From contig CAMVBS010000010.1 in NCBI GenBank assembly GCA_947165785.1, positions 1 through 48,458 on the forward strand: a stretch of 48,458 nucleotides of DNA. Direction: 5' to 3'. The stretch comes from an uncultured Clostridia bacterium. GTDB lineage: Bacteria > Bacillota > Clostridia > Saccharofermentanales > Saccharofermentanaceae. The notes under the pieces are model-generated. The model made no database searches and was not told the DNA's origin. It saw only the letters and a program-made list of their open reading frames with translations. Position 1 is the first letter of the stretch. Every line of letters begins with the position of its first letter. A program made the translations under genes and the position numbers. Shown here one piece after another: positions 40,833 to 47,697 of this stretch.

Positions 40833-41753
40833 ATGGGACAAGTATCGGATCCGGAGATAAATGAATTGGTAGACCTGATCCTTGACGATTACGAGGATGA
40901 CAGGACCATTAATAAGATCGATATCCACAATCAGCCGGACAAGCAGGCTGTTACGGATGTTATCGATAAGCTCATGAAGATACTATTCCCGGGTTACTAC
41001 AGTGACAAGGTCTATAAGATCTACAGTCTCAAGAACAACATGTCCGCTGCGATCGAAGACGTTGTATTTCATCTGAAAAAGCAGATCTCCATAGTCCTTA
41101 AGTACACGGACAAGAACGAAGAAGGCCCTTCCGACGAACTTGACGAGAAGGCCAAGGAGATCACGCTCGAATTCATGCGCAAGATCCCCGAGATCAGAGC
41201 CGTCCTCGAGACTGATATCGACGCGGCCTTCGAGGGAGACCCGGCAGCGTACAGCAAGGACGAGATCATCCTTTCTTATCCGGGATTTTATGCCATAGCA
41301 GTCAATCGTATCGCTCATGAACTCTTTCTTCTCGGGGTGCCGATCATTCCGCGTATGATGACGGAGCACGCACACAGCATCACGGGAATCGACATCCACC
41401 CTGGTGCAACCATCGGAAGGTACTTTTTTATCGACCACGGTACGGGTATCGTTATCGGTGAGACCACGACTATCGGCGAGCACGTTAAGATCTACCAGGG
41501 CGTTACTCTCGGCGGCCTTTCCACGCGAGGCGGCCAGAAGCTCCACGGCAAGAAACGTCACCCTACCATCGGAAATAACGTTACGATCTATTCCGGTGCA
41601 TCGATCCTCGGAGGCGAGACAGTCATCGGTGATGACGTTGTGGTCGGCGGTAATACGTTTATCGTTAATTCAGTCGAGAAGGGTACCAGGGTCAGCGCCC
41701 GCAAGCAGGAGCTCAAGTTCAAGAGCAACAGCACCAGATCCAAGGAGAAATAA
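40833..41753 (+). CDS. cysE: Serine O-acetyltransferase, EpsC type
   Basis: CysE acetylates serine to O-acetylserine, the carbon precursor of cysteine. The 306-residue product begins at ATG 40833 behind AGGAGG; the in-frame ATG at 40794 has no such site. The N-terminal 150 residues are the helical domain found in EpsC-type enzymes. The left-handed beta-helix carries HPGATIGRYFFIDHGTGIVIGETT (active-site His and Asp), KIYQGVTLGGLSTRGGQKLHGKKRHPTI (acceptor-site loop) and GNNVTIYSGASILGG, GDDVVVGGNTFIVNSV hexapeptide repeats. The C-terminal Lys-rich tail is where cysteine synthase and Cys feedback act in relatives. Confidence 0.94.
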   Translation: MGQVSDPEINELVDLILDDYEDDRTINKIDIHNQPDKQAVTDVIDKLMKILFPGYYSDKVYKIYSLKNNMSAAIEDVVFHLKKQISIVLKYTDKNEEGPSDELDEKAKEITLEFMRKIPEIRAVLETDIDAAFEGDPAAYSKDEIILSYPGFYAIAVNRIAHELFLLGVPIIPRMMTEHAHSITGIDIHPGATIGRYFFIDHGTGIVIGETTTIGEHVKIYQGVTLGGLSTRGGQKLHGKKRHPTIGNNVTIYSGASILGGETVIGDDVVVGGNTFIVNSVEKGTRVSARKQELKFKSNSTRSKEK

Positions 41754-41840
41754 CAGTCCTATCTTGTAATTTTGTTACTCGATATATTTCCCGGATAAAA
41801 GTATAATCTCTCCAGTTATTCAGTTGAGGAGATGAATTTT

Positions 41841-42440
41841 GTGGTTCAGAAAAAGTCAGGTTTTTTCCATGCATCGGTCTTACAGGTCGCAGTACTGTTC
41901 GTGACCCTGATAGTCGTAGTATTGATCGGCATCGGTCTTGACGATCAGTTCGGTAATGTCATAGATGACAGGTTCGTTCAGGCAGCGAAGGTCCAGGGAA
42001 CAGTCAACTTCATAAAGCACGGCGTTGCCTGGATGTTCGGACTTTCCTTACTCTCGGCTTCCATCACTTTTTCGATAACACAGGAAGAAAAACACCTCGG
42101 ACGCAAACTCCTTTATGTGATCCTGCTCGTCATCGGACTTACGATCTTCGGAATGGACGCCGGAAAAGCGATCTCGATCGCGGGCAAGGAGCCGACCGTA
42201 TCCAAGCAGAAGGTCGTGTCGACTGAACTCAGTTCCATCTTCATATCAGGCAGAAGAACAGGATTCGGTAGAAGGCGTGATTCCGTCAAGTACAAGCTGA
42301 CATTCGAGAACGGGGCGAAGTTCCAGGTCAGGACCCAGGGTCTTATGAATGATCCGCTCGGTTGGGATTATTACGTCATCCAGTGCGGAGATACCGTAGT
42401 TCAGATATGCGATACCAAATACTACAAGCTTAAAGCATGA
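41841..42440 (+). CDS. Membrane protein of unknown function
   Basis: The product is 199 residues with GTG 41841 as start (9 nt behind GAGGAG). An upstream in-frame ATG at 41832 is too close to that site. Three hydrophobic segments (about 10-30, 55-75 and 85-105) are followed by a soluble C-terminal domain. This contains SGRRTGFGRRRDSVKYKLTFENGAKFQVRTQ, a beta-rich fold of about 75 residues, ending VVQICDTKYYKL. No family was recognised. A weak TATAAT promoter is seen at about 41801. It ends in the terminator at 42447-42473. Confidence 0.7.
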   Translation: MVQKKSGFFHASVLQVAVLFVTLIVVVLIGIGLDDQFGNVIDDRFVQAAKVQGTVNFIKHGVAWMFGLSLLSASITFSITQEEKHLGRKLLYVILLVIGLTIFGMDAGKAISIAGKEPTVSKQKVVSTELSSIFISGRRTGFGRRRDSVKYKLTFENGAKFQVRTQGLMNDPLGWDYYVIQCGDTVVQICDTKYYKLKA

Positions 42441-42446
42441 TCTCAT

Positions 42447-42473
42447 ATCCCGTCTTATCCGGCGGGATTTTTT
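42447..42473 (+). terminator. Terminator after the 41841 gene
   Basis: ATCCCG (42447-42452) pairs with CGGGAT (42463-42468), followed by TTTTTT. A copy of the CTCGAAAAAG motif begins immediately after the T-run. Confidence 0.75.
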
Positions 42474-42506
42474 CTGCTCGAAAAAGTTATCCGACGAATT
42501 TTCTAT

Positions 42507-42542
42507 TTACCTATTGACACGGTAGGTAAGTGGTAGTATAGT
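42507..42542 (+). promoter_or_regulatory. Promoter with palindromic operator, alcohol dehydrogenase operon
   Basis: TTGACA (42514-42519), a 17-bp spacer and TATAGT (42537-42542) form a good promoter. TTACCTA (42507-42513) and TAGGTAA (42523-42529) are perfect inverted repeats that flank the -35 with a 9-bp centre, an ideal repressor site. Confidence 0.75.
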
Positions 42543-42575
42543 CAACACCATAAAGAAACGAAAGGAGACGCGAAG

Positions 42576-42698
42576 ATGACTTACGGTTACACAAGAACGG
42601 ATACTATGATGTGTTGTCGAATGTTTAACTCCCGGGCAGTAAAGATGGCTCGTGCGCAGGAAACATCAGCCTCGCGTCTCGTAACCCAAAGATGTTAA
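42576..42698 (+). CDS. Met/Cys-rich leader ORF of the alcohol dehydrogenase operon
   Basis: ATG 42576 follows AAAGGAG in the 5' leader between the promoter and the alcohol dehydrogenase gene. The 40-residue product has DTMMCCRMFN at residues 9-18, five sulfur amino acids within six positions, and ends QRC-stop. The rest is Arg/Ser/Ala-rich, with no resemblance to a folded protein. Its codons overlap one arm (42629-42638) of a long-range pairing with the terminator region (42725-42734). This suggests a stalling peptide that senses charged tRNA-Cys and/or tRNA-Met. It could also be a genuine small Cys protein. Confidence 0.65.
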   Translation: MTYGYTRTDTMMCCRMFNSRAVKMARAQETSASRLVTQRC

Positions 42699-42760
42699 AG
42701 CAGTAAGACATCATTTGTGCCATTTGCCCGGGAGCTAAATCAAAAGCCCCGGCTTTTTTT
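42629..42760 (+). promoter_or_regulatory. Candidate Cys/Met-responsive attenuator
   Basis: The terminator is CCGGG-A-GCT (42728-42736) with AGCCCCGG (42745-42752), an 8-nt loop and CTTTTTTT to 42760. CTCCCGGGCA (42629-42638, inside the leader ORF) is perfectly complementary to TGCCCGGGAG (42725-42734), which contains the terminator 5' arm. The two structures exclude each other, so the first pairing is an antiterminator. A ribosome stalled at the Cys-Cys codons (42612-42617) would end just before 42629 and leave that arm free. Flowing ribosomes would cover it. A further short hairpin (42778-42796) lies near the ribosome binding site of the next gene. Confidence 0.6.
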
Positions 42761-42812
42761 CGGGAAAAATAATTCGTGCGGCAAGAAGTGCCGCGACAAA
42801 GGAGTAACACAG

Positions 42813-43973
42813 ATGATCGGATTTGAATACTATAACCCTGCAAAGATCGTTTTCGGTGAGGGTAGTGAGAACAGCTTAGTAAGCCTTCTTAAAGATCAAA
42901 AAGTAAAGTCTTTGCTGCTTGTCTACAGCGGAGCATTTGTTAATGAACTAGGAATATATGATGTGATCACAAAAGCGGTCGAGGAGCTTGGGATCAAGTT
43001 CAGCGAGAGCGATAAGGTTGTACCGAATCCGAGCATCGAACTCGTAAGGGAACTTGTCGAGCAGGGCAAGAAGGACGAAGTGGATTTCGTACTTGCAGTC
43101 GGAGGCGGAAGTTCGATCGACACGGCTAAGGCAGTAGCGATCGGTATCCCGTATGACGGAGATGTCTGGGACTTCTTCTCCAAGGGCGTATCGCCTGAGA
43201 CGGTCCTCAGCATCGGAGTTATCGCAACAACGGCATCCAGCGGATCGGAGACATCCAATTGCGCGATCCTTTCAAGCGGTGAGTGGAAGCTCGGTTTTGA
43301 AGATGACAGGATCATTCCGAAGTTCGCGATCATGAATCCCAGATACACGATCAACCTTCCGCCTTATCAGACATTCGTAGGTATCGCTGACGTACTGTCA
43401 CATCTTCTCGAGAGATACTTCTCAGACGAGAAGAATTCGGATACGACGGACTACCTCATCGAAGGCGCGATCAAGGCCCTTACGATAAATGCGAGAAGGC
43501 TCCTCGAAGATCCTAAGGATATAAATGCAAGAGCAGAGATCCAGTGGCTCGCGAGCGTGGCTCACAACAACTTCCTCGATGCGGGAAGAAGAGCGGACTG
43601 GGGCTCGCATAGGATCGAGCACGAGCTTTCGGCGCAATATAACATCACCCACGGTGAGGGAATGGCGATCGTTTTTGTCGCATGGACGAAGTACATCGCC
43701 AAGATCAAACCATGGAGACTCGCACTTTTGGCGAGCAGAGTATACGGAGCAGATCCGTATGACCTGAGTGAAGAGCAAAGAGCACTTTTCCTTTCCGAGG
43801 AGCTGGAAGGATTTTTCAGGAAACTCGGCGTCAAGACAAAGCTTTCCGAGCTGAGCATCGACGATAAGGACTTCAAGGTCATGGCAGATCGAGCTACCAA
43901 GAACGGTAAAGTTGGTCATTACGTACCGATAGATTCGCAGGACATACAGGAAATCTTAAGATTAGCACTTTAA
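42813..43973 (+). CDS. Iron-containing alcohol dehydrogenase, YqhD/BdhA type
   Basis: The 386-residue NAD(P)H-dependent enzyme starts at ATG 42813 behind AAAGGAG. It begins FEYYNPAKIVFGEG, typical of butanol-dehydrogenase/YqhD proteins. The cofactor loop is AVGGGSSIDTAKAVA; metal-site ligands lie in FVGIADVLSHLLERYF (Asp, His) and DWGSHRIEHELSAQYNITHGEGMAIV (two His). YqhD-type enzymes reduce a broad range of toxic aldehydes to alcohols using NADPH. The partner gene (AhpD-like, 33 bp downstream), the repressor-type operator and the Cys/Met-rich leader suggest a response to aldehyde or thiol-depleting stress (inference). Confidence 0.93.
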   Translation: MIGFEYYNPAKIVFGEGSENSLVSLLKDQKVKSLLLVYSGAFVNELGIYDVITKAVEELGIKFSESDKVVPNPSIELVRELVEQGKKDEVDFVLAVGGGSSIDTAKAVAIGIPYDGDVWDFFSKGVSPETVLSIGVIATTASSGSETSNCAILSSGEWKLGFEDDRIIPKFAIMNPRYTINLPPYQTFVGIADVLSHLLERYFSDEKNSDTTDYLIEGAIKALTINARRLLEDPKDINARAEIQWLASVAHNNFLDAGRRADWGSHRIEHELSAQYNITHGEGMAIVFVAWTKYIAKIKPWRLALLASRVYGADPYDLSEEQRALFLSEELEGFFRKLGVKTKLSELSIDDKDFKVMADRATKNGKVGHYVPIDSQDIQEILRLAL

Positions 43974-44006
43974 AGATCAATACAGTTAAAAAAGGAGACT
44001 ACAAAA

Positions 44007-44561
44007 ATGGCAAGGATCAAATTATTGGAACAGAACGAAGTAACAGGCGCAGAGAAGGAGCGCTATGATGAGCTCGCAGGCAGAAATGCCGTAACTAACA
44101 TGAAGAGAGGCCTTTTGAACGACGCAGCAACATACGATGCATTCATGGCATGGTACACATCATGGAACCGTCTCGTAGAAGTTATCGGCGAGAAGGATGC
44201 GGTATTGTATGCACACGCTATCTCTACAACCAACTCATGCCAGCTCTGCTCGCTCTTCTTCATCAGCGACGTTAAGGGTCTGGGTCTTGACCCGCACAAC
44301 CTTCAGTATGACAAGAAGGAGCAGGTCCTCGCAGATCTTGCACAGTCCATCGTTAAGGATCCTACAAACGTATCCGACGAGATCTTCGTAAGACTTCGCG
44401 AGTTCTTCAACGACAGAGAGATAGTAGTTATCGTCGGCTTCGCAGGCCAGATGATCGCAACCAACAACTTCAACTCTGTTCTTCAGATCAACGTTGACCA
44501 GAGACTTTTGCCTATCATCAACGAGTTCAAGCCTGCAACTTGGAGAAAAGACATTAAATGA
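44007..44561 (+). CDS. AhpD-like / carboxymuconolactone decarboxylase-family protein
   Basis: The 184-residue all-helical protein contains the CxxC pair C78-Q-L-C81 in HAISTTNSCQLCSLFF, the position of the AhpD active site. The canonical ExxCxxCxxxH proton-relay Glu and His are not present (Asn and Phe stand there), so it is not a standard AhpD. It may be a thiol-disulfide reductase or a redox sensor paired with the alcohol dehydrogenase. AAAGGAG precedes the ATG. It is the second and last gene of the operon and ends in a strong bidirectional terminator. Confidence 0.85.
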   Translation: MARIKLLEQNEVTGAEKERYDELAGRNAVTNMKRGLLNDAATYDAFMAWYTSWNRLVEVIGEKDAVLYAHAISTTNSCQLCSLFFISDVKGLGLDPHNLQYDKKEQVLADLAQSIVKDPTNVSDEIFVRLREFFNDREIVVIVGFAGQMIATNNFNSVLQINVDQRLLPIINEFKPATWRKDIK

Positions 44562-44579
44562 TCATCTGATACTATAAAG

Positions 44580-44615
44580 ATGCCGTCTCACGATTCGTGT
44601 GAGGCGGCATTTTTC
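44580..44615. terminator. Bidirectional terminator, AhpD-like gene / MATE gene
   Basis: ATGCCGTCTCAC (44580-44591) pairs with GTGAGGCGGCAT (44599-44610, one G-U); T-rich tail at 44611-44615. The two operons converge here. Confidence 0.88.
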
Positions 44616-44620
44616 ATTTT

Positions 44621-45970
44621 TCATCGATCCTGCTTCGGAAGCTTCCTGAAGTAGTTCAAGACGAACAGGAAAGTAGGGATTATCGACAGCACGAAAGCAA
44701 GCGGCTGCGCCTCCTGTATGCCCTTCATCTTCCTGAAGTATGCCAGTAGCACGAGAGCCGGAATGAATATTATTCCGCTTCGAAGTGCTGAGATCATAGT
44801 CGCGCCGAACTTCTTTCCCGTGCTTTGGAAGAGCATCTCGGTCGCCATGCAAAACGGCATCGCGATACCGCACAGGCACTGAAGCTTCAGTGCTCTTTCT
44901 CCGAATGCAACAACACTCAGGTCATTTCTGAAAAAGAAGATGATCCTTCCCGTATTGAAATATACGATGACCGCGAGGATCGCGAGAACCCCCGTAGCAA
45001 GGACGACCGTGAACCTGTACGCCCTTTTTACTCTGCTGTATTTGCCCGCACCGTAATTAAATCCGCTTACCGGCTGGAATCCCTGACCGATACCGAGTGC
45101 GATGGCAAAGATGAAGAAATATACTCTCGATACGATGCTCATTGCCGCAACAGCCGCGTCTCCGTACGAGCCCGACAGCTTATTAAGAAGGATCGTCGCA
45201 ACGCTGTTAAGGCCCTGCCTTAAAAGGCTCGGGAAACCCGTAGCACAGATGTCCCACAGATGCGGGAGCGACAGGTCGATATTCTTGACCGAGAGCTTGC
45301 ATGAAGTCCTGTTAGTAATGAACGGTATGAGAAGGATCACAAAACTTACGACCTGCGAGATCGCCGTCGACAGTCCCGCGCCCCTGATGCCCATATCGAA
45401 CACGAACATGAAAAGCGCGTCGCCGCCGATATTCAGTATCGAACCCGCAAGAAGTCCGATCATTCCGAAAACAGCTTTTCCCTCATACCTCAGGATATTA
45501 TTCAGCGTAAAAGTCGCGACGACCATCGGCGCCGTCAACAGGATAAAGAAGATGTATTCTTGCGCATAAGGCGCGATCGTCTCGGTACTTCCGAGGAAAT
45601 AGACCAGCGGATCCAGAAATATAAAGCATACGATCGACATGATAAGACCGAACGAGAACGACAGCAAAAGGCCCGTAGAGGCCGTTTTCGATGCGCCCTC
45701 GACATTGCCTTTTCCGAGCTTTCTGGAAAGTATGCTTCCCGAGCCCTGGCCGAACAGGAATCCGCCCGCCTGTATGATCGTCATGAATCCGAAAACGATC
45801 CCGACAGCACCGCTCGCGCTGTTACCGAGCATGCTCACAAAAGCCGTATCCACCATATTGTAGATATTCGTTATCAGCATGCTGATGATAGTCGGGATGC
45901 AGTAAAACAGTATCAGCAGCTCGACCGGCTTCGTAGTCATCTTCTTAAATTGTTCATCTTTTCTGTCCAT
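44621..45970 (-). CDS. MATE-family multidrug/Na antiporter
   Basis: From ATG 45970 the product is 449 residues with twelve hydrophobic segments. MATE signatures are YNMVDTAFVSMLGNSASGAVGI in the first half, GQGSGSILSRKLGKGN, GGDALFMFVFDMGIRGAGLSTAISQ and, in the second half, GIGQGFQPVSGFNYGAGKYSRVKRA (the Asn/Gln-Pro-x-x-G-x-N-x-G-A block). The family exports cationic drugs by Na or proton antiport. The open frame extends 18 residues upstream, but TATAAT at 45983-45978 ends 7 nt before ATG 45970, which shows the start and implies a leaderless mRNA. It is divergent from the ABC-F resistance gene. Confidence 0.93.
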   Translation of the reverse strand: MDRKDEQFKKMTTKPVELLILFYCIPTIISMLITNIYNMVDTAFVSMLGNSASGAVGIVFGFMTIIQAGGFLFGQGSGSILSRKLGKGNVEGASKTASTGLLLSFSFGLIMSIVCFIFLDPLVYFLGSTETIAPYAQEYIFFILLTAPMVVATFTLNNILRYEGKAVFGMIGLLAGSILNIGGDALFMFVFDMGIRGAGLSTAISQVVSFVILLIPFITNRTSCKLSVKNIDLSLPHLWDICATGFPSLLRQGLNSVATILLNKLSGSYGDAAVAAMSIVSRVYFFIFAIALGIGQGFQPVSGFNYGAGKYSRVKRAYRFTVVLATGVLAILAVIVYFNTGRIIFFFRNDLSVVAFGERALKLQCLCGIAMPFCMATEMLFQSTGKKFGATMISALRSGIIFIPALVLLAYFRKMKGIQEAQPLAFVLSIIPTFLFVLNYFRKLPKQDR

Positions 45971-45977
45971 GCCCAAG

Positions 45978-46006
45978 ATTATATTCCCTTTTCTCGAAAA
46001 CACCAA
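45978..46006 (-). promoter_or_regulatory. Leaderless promoter of the MATE gene
   Basis: On the minus strand TTGGTG (46006-46001), a 17-bp spacer and TATAAT (45983-45978) place the transcription start at or within 1 nt of ATG 45970. The spacer contains TTTTCGAGAAAA, a form of the recurrent motif. Confidence 0.75.
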
Positions 46007-46016
46007 ACAACGGCAC

Positions 46017-46045
46017 TTGACCATTTCCCCAAATTCCTATATCAT
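46017..46045 (+). promoter_or_regulatory. Promoter of the ABC-F leader
   Basis: TTGACC (46017-46022), a 17-bp spacer and TATCAT (46040-46045). The -35 lies only 10 bp from the divergent MATE -35. Confidence 0.7.
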
Positions 46046-46076
46046 CATCTCATAGTACGAACAAGGAGGAACACCA

Positions 46077-46097
46077 ATGAGGAAGACGATCTGCTGA
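46077..46097 (+). CDS. uORF (six codons) in the ABC-F gene leader
   Basis: ATG 46077 stands 6 nt behind a perfect AAGGAGG and encodes MRKTIC followed by TGA. The strong ribosome binding site and the position between promoter and terminator indicate a regulatory peptide rather than a protein. Short uORFs followed by terminators control several ABC-F resistance genes: a drug-arrested ribosome on the uORF prevents terminator formation. An overlapping frame from GTG 46109 ends inside the terminator (CRGINRGF) and could be an alternative leader peptide. Confidence 0.65.
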   Translation: MRKTIC

Positions 46098-46110
46098 AGT
46101 TAATACTTGT

Positions 46111-46181
46111 GCGGGAAGTCTTTTTAGTGTGTTCATTTTTATATATAAGAACTTTCTGCCGCGGCATCAACCGCGGTTTTT
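46111..46181 (+). promoter_or_regulatory. Attenuator of the ABC-F resistance gene
   Basis: CCGCGG (46159-46164), loop CATCAA, CCGCGG (46171-46176) and five T residues form an intrinsic terminator 34 bp before the ABC-F start. GGAAGT (46114-46119) can pair with ACTTTC (46151-46156) directly before the terminator arm, and GCGG (46111-46114) with its CCGC, giving a possible competing structure. The antiterminator is my suggestion; the terminator is clear. Confidence 0.65.
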
Positions 46182-46214
46182 GATTTTCCGCTACAATTTC
46201 AAGGAGGAAAATCC

Positions 46215-47675
46215 ATGACACAGATAAATATCAAGAACCTGACCTTCGGTTATGACGGTTCATCCTACAAGCTTTTCGATAACATCACCATGACCCTCGA
46301 CTCCGACTGGAAGCTCGCCCTCGCAGGCCGCAACGGCCGTGGCAAGACGACTTTCCTTCGCCTTTTGCGAGGCGAACTCCCATACGAAGGCACCATCACC
46401 GGCGTCCCTTCTGCGTCTTTATTTCCAAACGACGGCGACACCCTTGCACCTGACTGGCGCGTCCGAAAGGAACTTAATCTCATGCAGGCCGACCCCGACA
46501 TCATGTACCGTCCCTTCGACACCTTATCAGGCGGCGAGCGCACCAAGCTTATGCTTGCAAGGCTCTTCTCCGAAGACGGCATCTACCCGATGATCGACGA
46601 GCCTACAAATCACCTCGACCGCGTCGGCCGCGAAGCCGTTGCCAAATACCTGGCTTCCAAGGACGGTTTTATCCTGATCTCTCACGACAGGAACTTCCTC
46701 GATCTTTGTACCGACCATACGCTCATGATCACAAAGACGGGCTTCGAACTTACTTCCACCGTTTTTTCCACCTGGTGGGAAAACAACGAGACCCGCATGG
46801 AGAGCGAGCGTGCCAAGAACGACCAGCTTAAAAAAGAGATGAGCGCCATCGATGAAGCCATGAAAAAGAACGCCCGCTGGTCATCCAAGGCCGAGTCCTA
46901 CAAAAACAGGGGCAAGGCTCCCGGCAAAGTCGCCGAGGATCACTTCCGCCGTGCCTATGAAGCCGAGAAAGCCCGTAAGCTCATGTCGGCTGCCAAGAAC
47001 CTCGAGCGCCGTAACGAGCGCAAACTCGAAGAAAAGCAAAGCCTTCTTAAAGATCTCGAGCGTTCCGAGAAACTCAAGATCACAGGCACCGAGCATCACA
47101 GCAAGACCCCCATAATCTTCAAGGATCTGACGCTGATGCGTGGCAGCAACGTTGTCATCTCAGGCTTCGATCTTGAAGCCTGCAGAGGCGAGAAGATCTC
47201 CTTCCAGGGTCCTAACGGCTGCGGCAAGAGCACTCTTCTTAAGTTCATCCTGGGTCAGGGTGTCGAAGAGGGAGTAGACTTCTTTGGCGACATCTACTTT
47301 GCCCAGGGTCTTAAGATCTCATACGTAAGTCAGGAGACCTCCTGGCTTTCGGGAACCCTCCTGGATATAGCGATGCTCCGTGGTGCAGATAAGACACAGT
47401 TTTCGACAATACTCATAAAGATGGGCTTTGATCCGGAGATGCTCAAAAGAGATGCCTCGACACTCTCCCTCGGACAGAAAAAGTGCGTCATGATAGCGCT
47501 AAGCCTATGCGAGCAGGCAGACCTTTATATCTGGGATGAGCCTTTGAACTACATCGACATCTATATGCGCAAAGAGATCGAAAGGCTCGTAAGGGACAGT
47601 GATATTACCCTGCTTTTTGTCGAGCACGACAAAGCCTTCTGCGAAGCAGTCGCCGACAGGGAAATAGTGTTATAA
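46215..47675 (+). CDS. ABC-F ribosome protection protein, Lsa-like
   Basis: The 486-residue soluble protein has two ATPase domains and no membrane segment. Domain 1: Walker A AGRNGRGKTTFLR, signature TLSGGERTK, Walker B MIDEPTNHLD, ISHDRNFLD. The interdomain linker (about 180-290) is long, Lys/Arg/Glu-rich and coiled, as in antibiotic-resistance ABC-F proteins that reach into the peptidyl-transferase centre. Domain 2: GPNGCGKSTLLK, TLSLGQKKCVMIALSL, IWDEPLNYIDIYMR, FVEHDKAF; the LNYID form is typical of the Lsa group. Lsa proteins protect from lincosamides, streptogramin A and pleuromutilins; the exact spectrum here cannot be predicted. AAGGAGG precedes the ATG. Confidence 0.9.
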   Translation: MTQINIKNLTFGYDGSSYKLFDNITMTLDSDWKLALAGRNGRGKTTFLRLLRGELPYEGTITGVPSASLFPNDGDTLAPDWRVRKELNLMQADPDIMYRPFDTLSGGERTKLMLARLFSEDGIYPMIDEPTNHLDRVGREAVAKYLASKDGFILISHDRNFLDLCTDHTLMITKTGFELTSTVFSTWWENNETRMESERAKNDQLKKEMSAIDEAMKKNARWSSKAESYKNRGKAPGKVAEDHFRRAYEAEKARKLMSAAKNLERRNERKLEEKQSLLKDLERSEKLKITGTEHHSKTPIIFKDLTLMRGSNVVISGFDLEACRGEKISFQGPNGCGKSTLLKFILGQGVEEGVDFFGDIYFAQGLKISYVSQETSWLSGTLLDIAMLRGADKTQFSTILIKMGFDPEMLKRDASTLSLGQKKCVMIALSLCEQADLYIWDEPLNYIDIYMRKEIERLVRDSDITLLFVEHDKAFCEAVADREIVL

Positions 47676-47697
47676 TCCAAAGAAAACGGAGGTGCTT

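Noticed and set aside
40983-41561. 192-codon minus-strand frame opposite cysE
   Set aside because: cysE is unmistakable on the plus strand; the opposite frame has no start signal or family resemblance.
45560-46183. 207-codon plus-strand frame running from the MATE gene into the ABC-F leader
   Set aside because: Most of it is antisense to the MATE gene. Only its last about 24 codons (from GTG 46109) are of interest as a possible alternative leader peptide, and that is noted separately.
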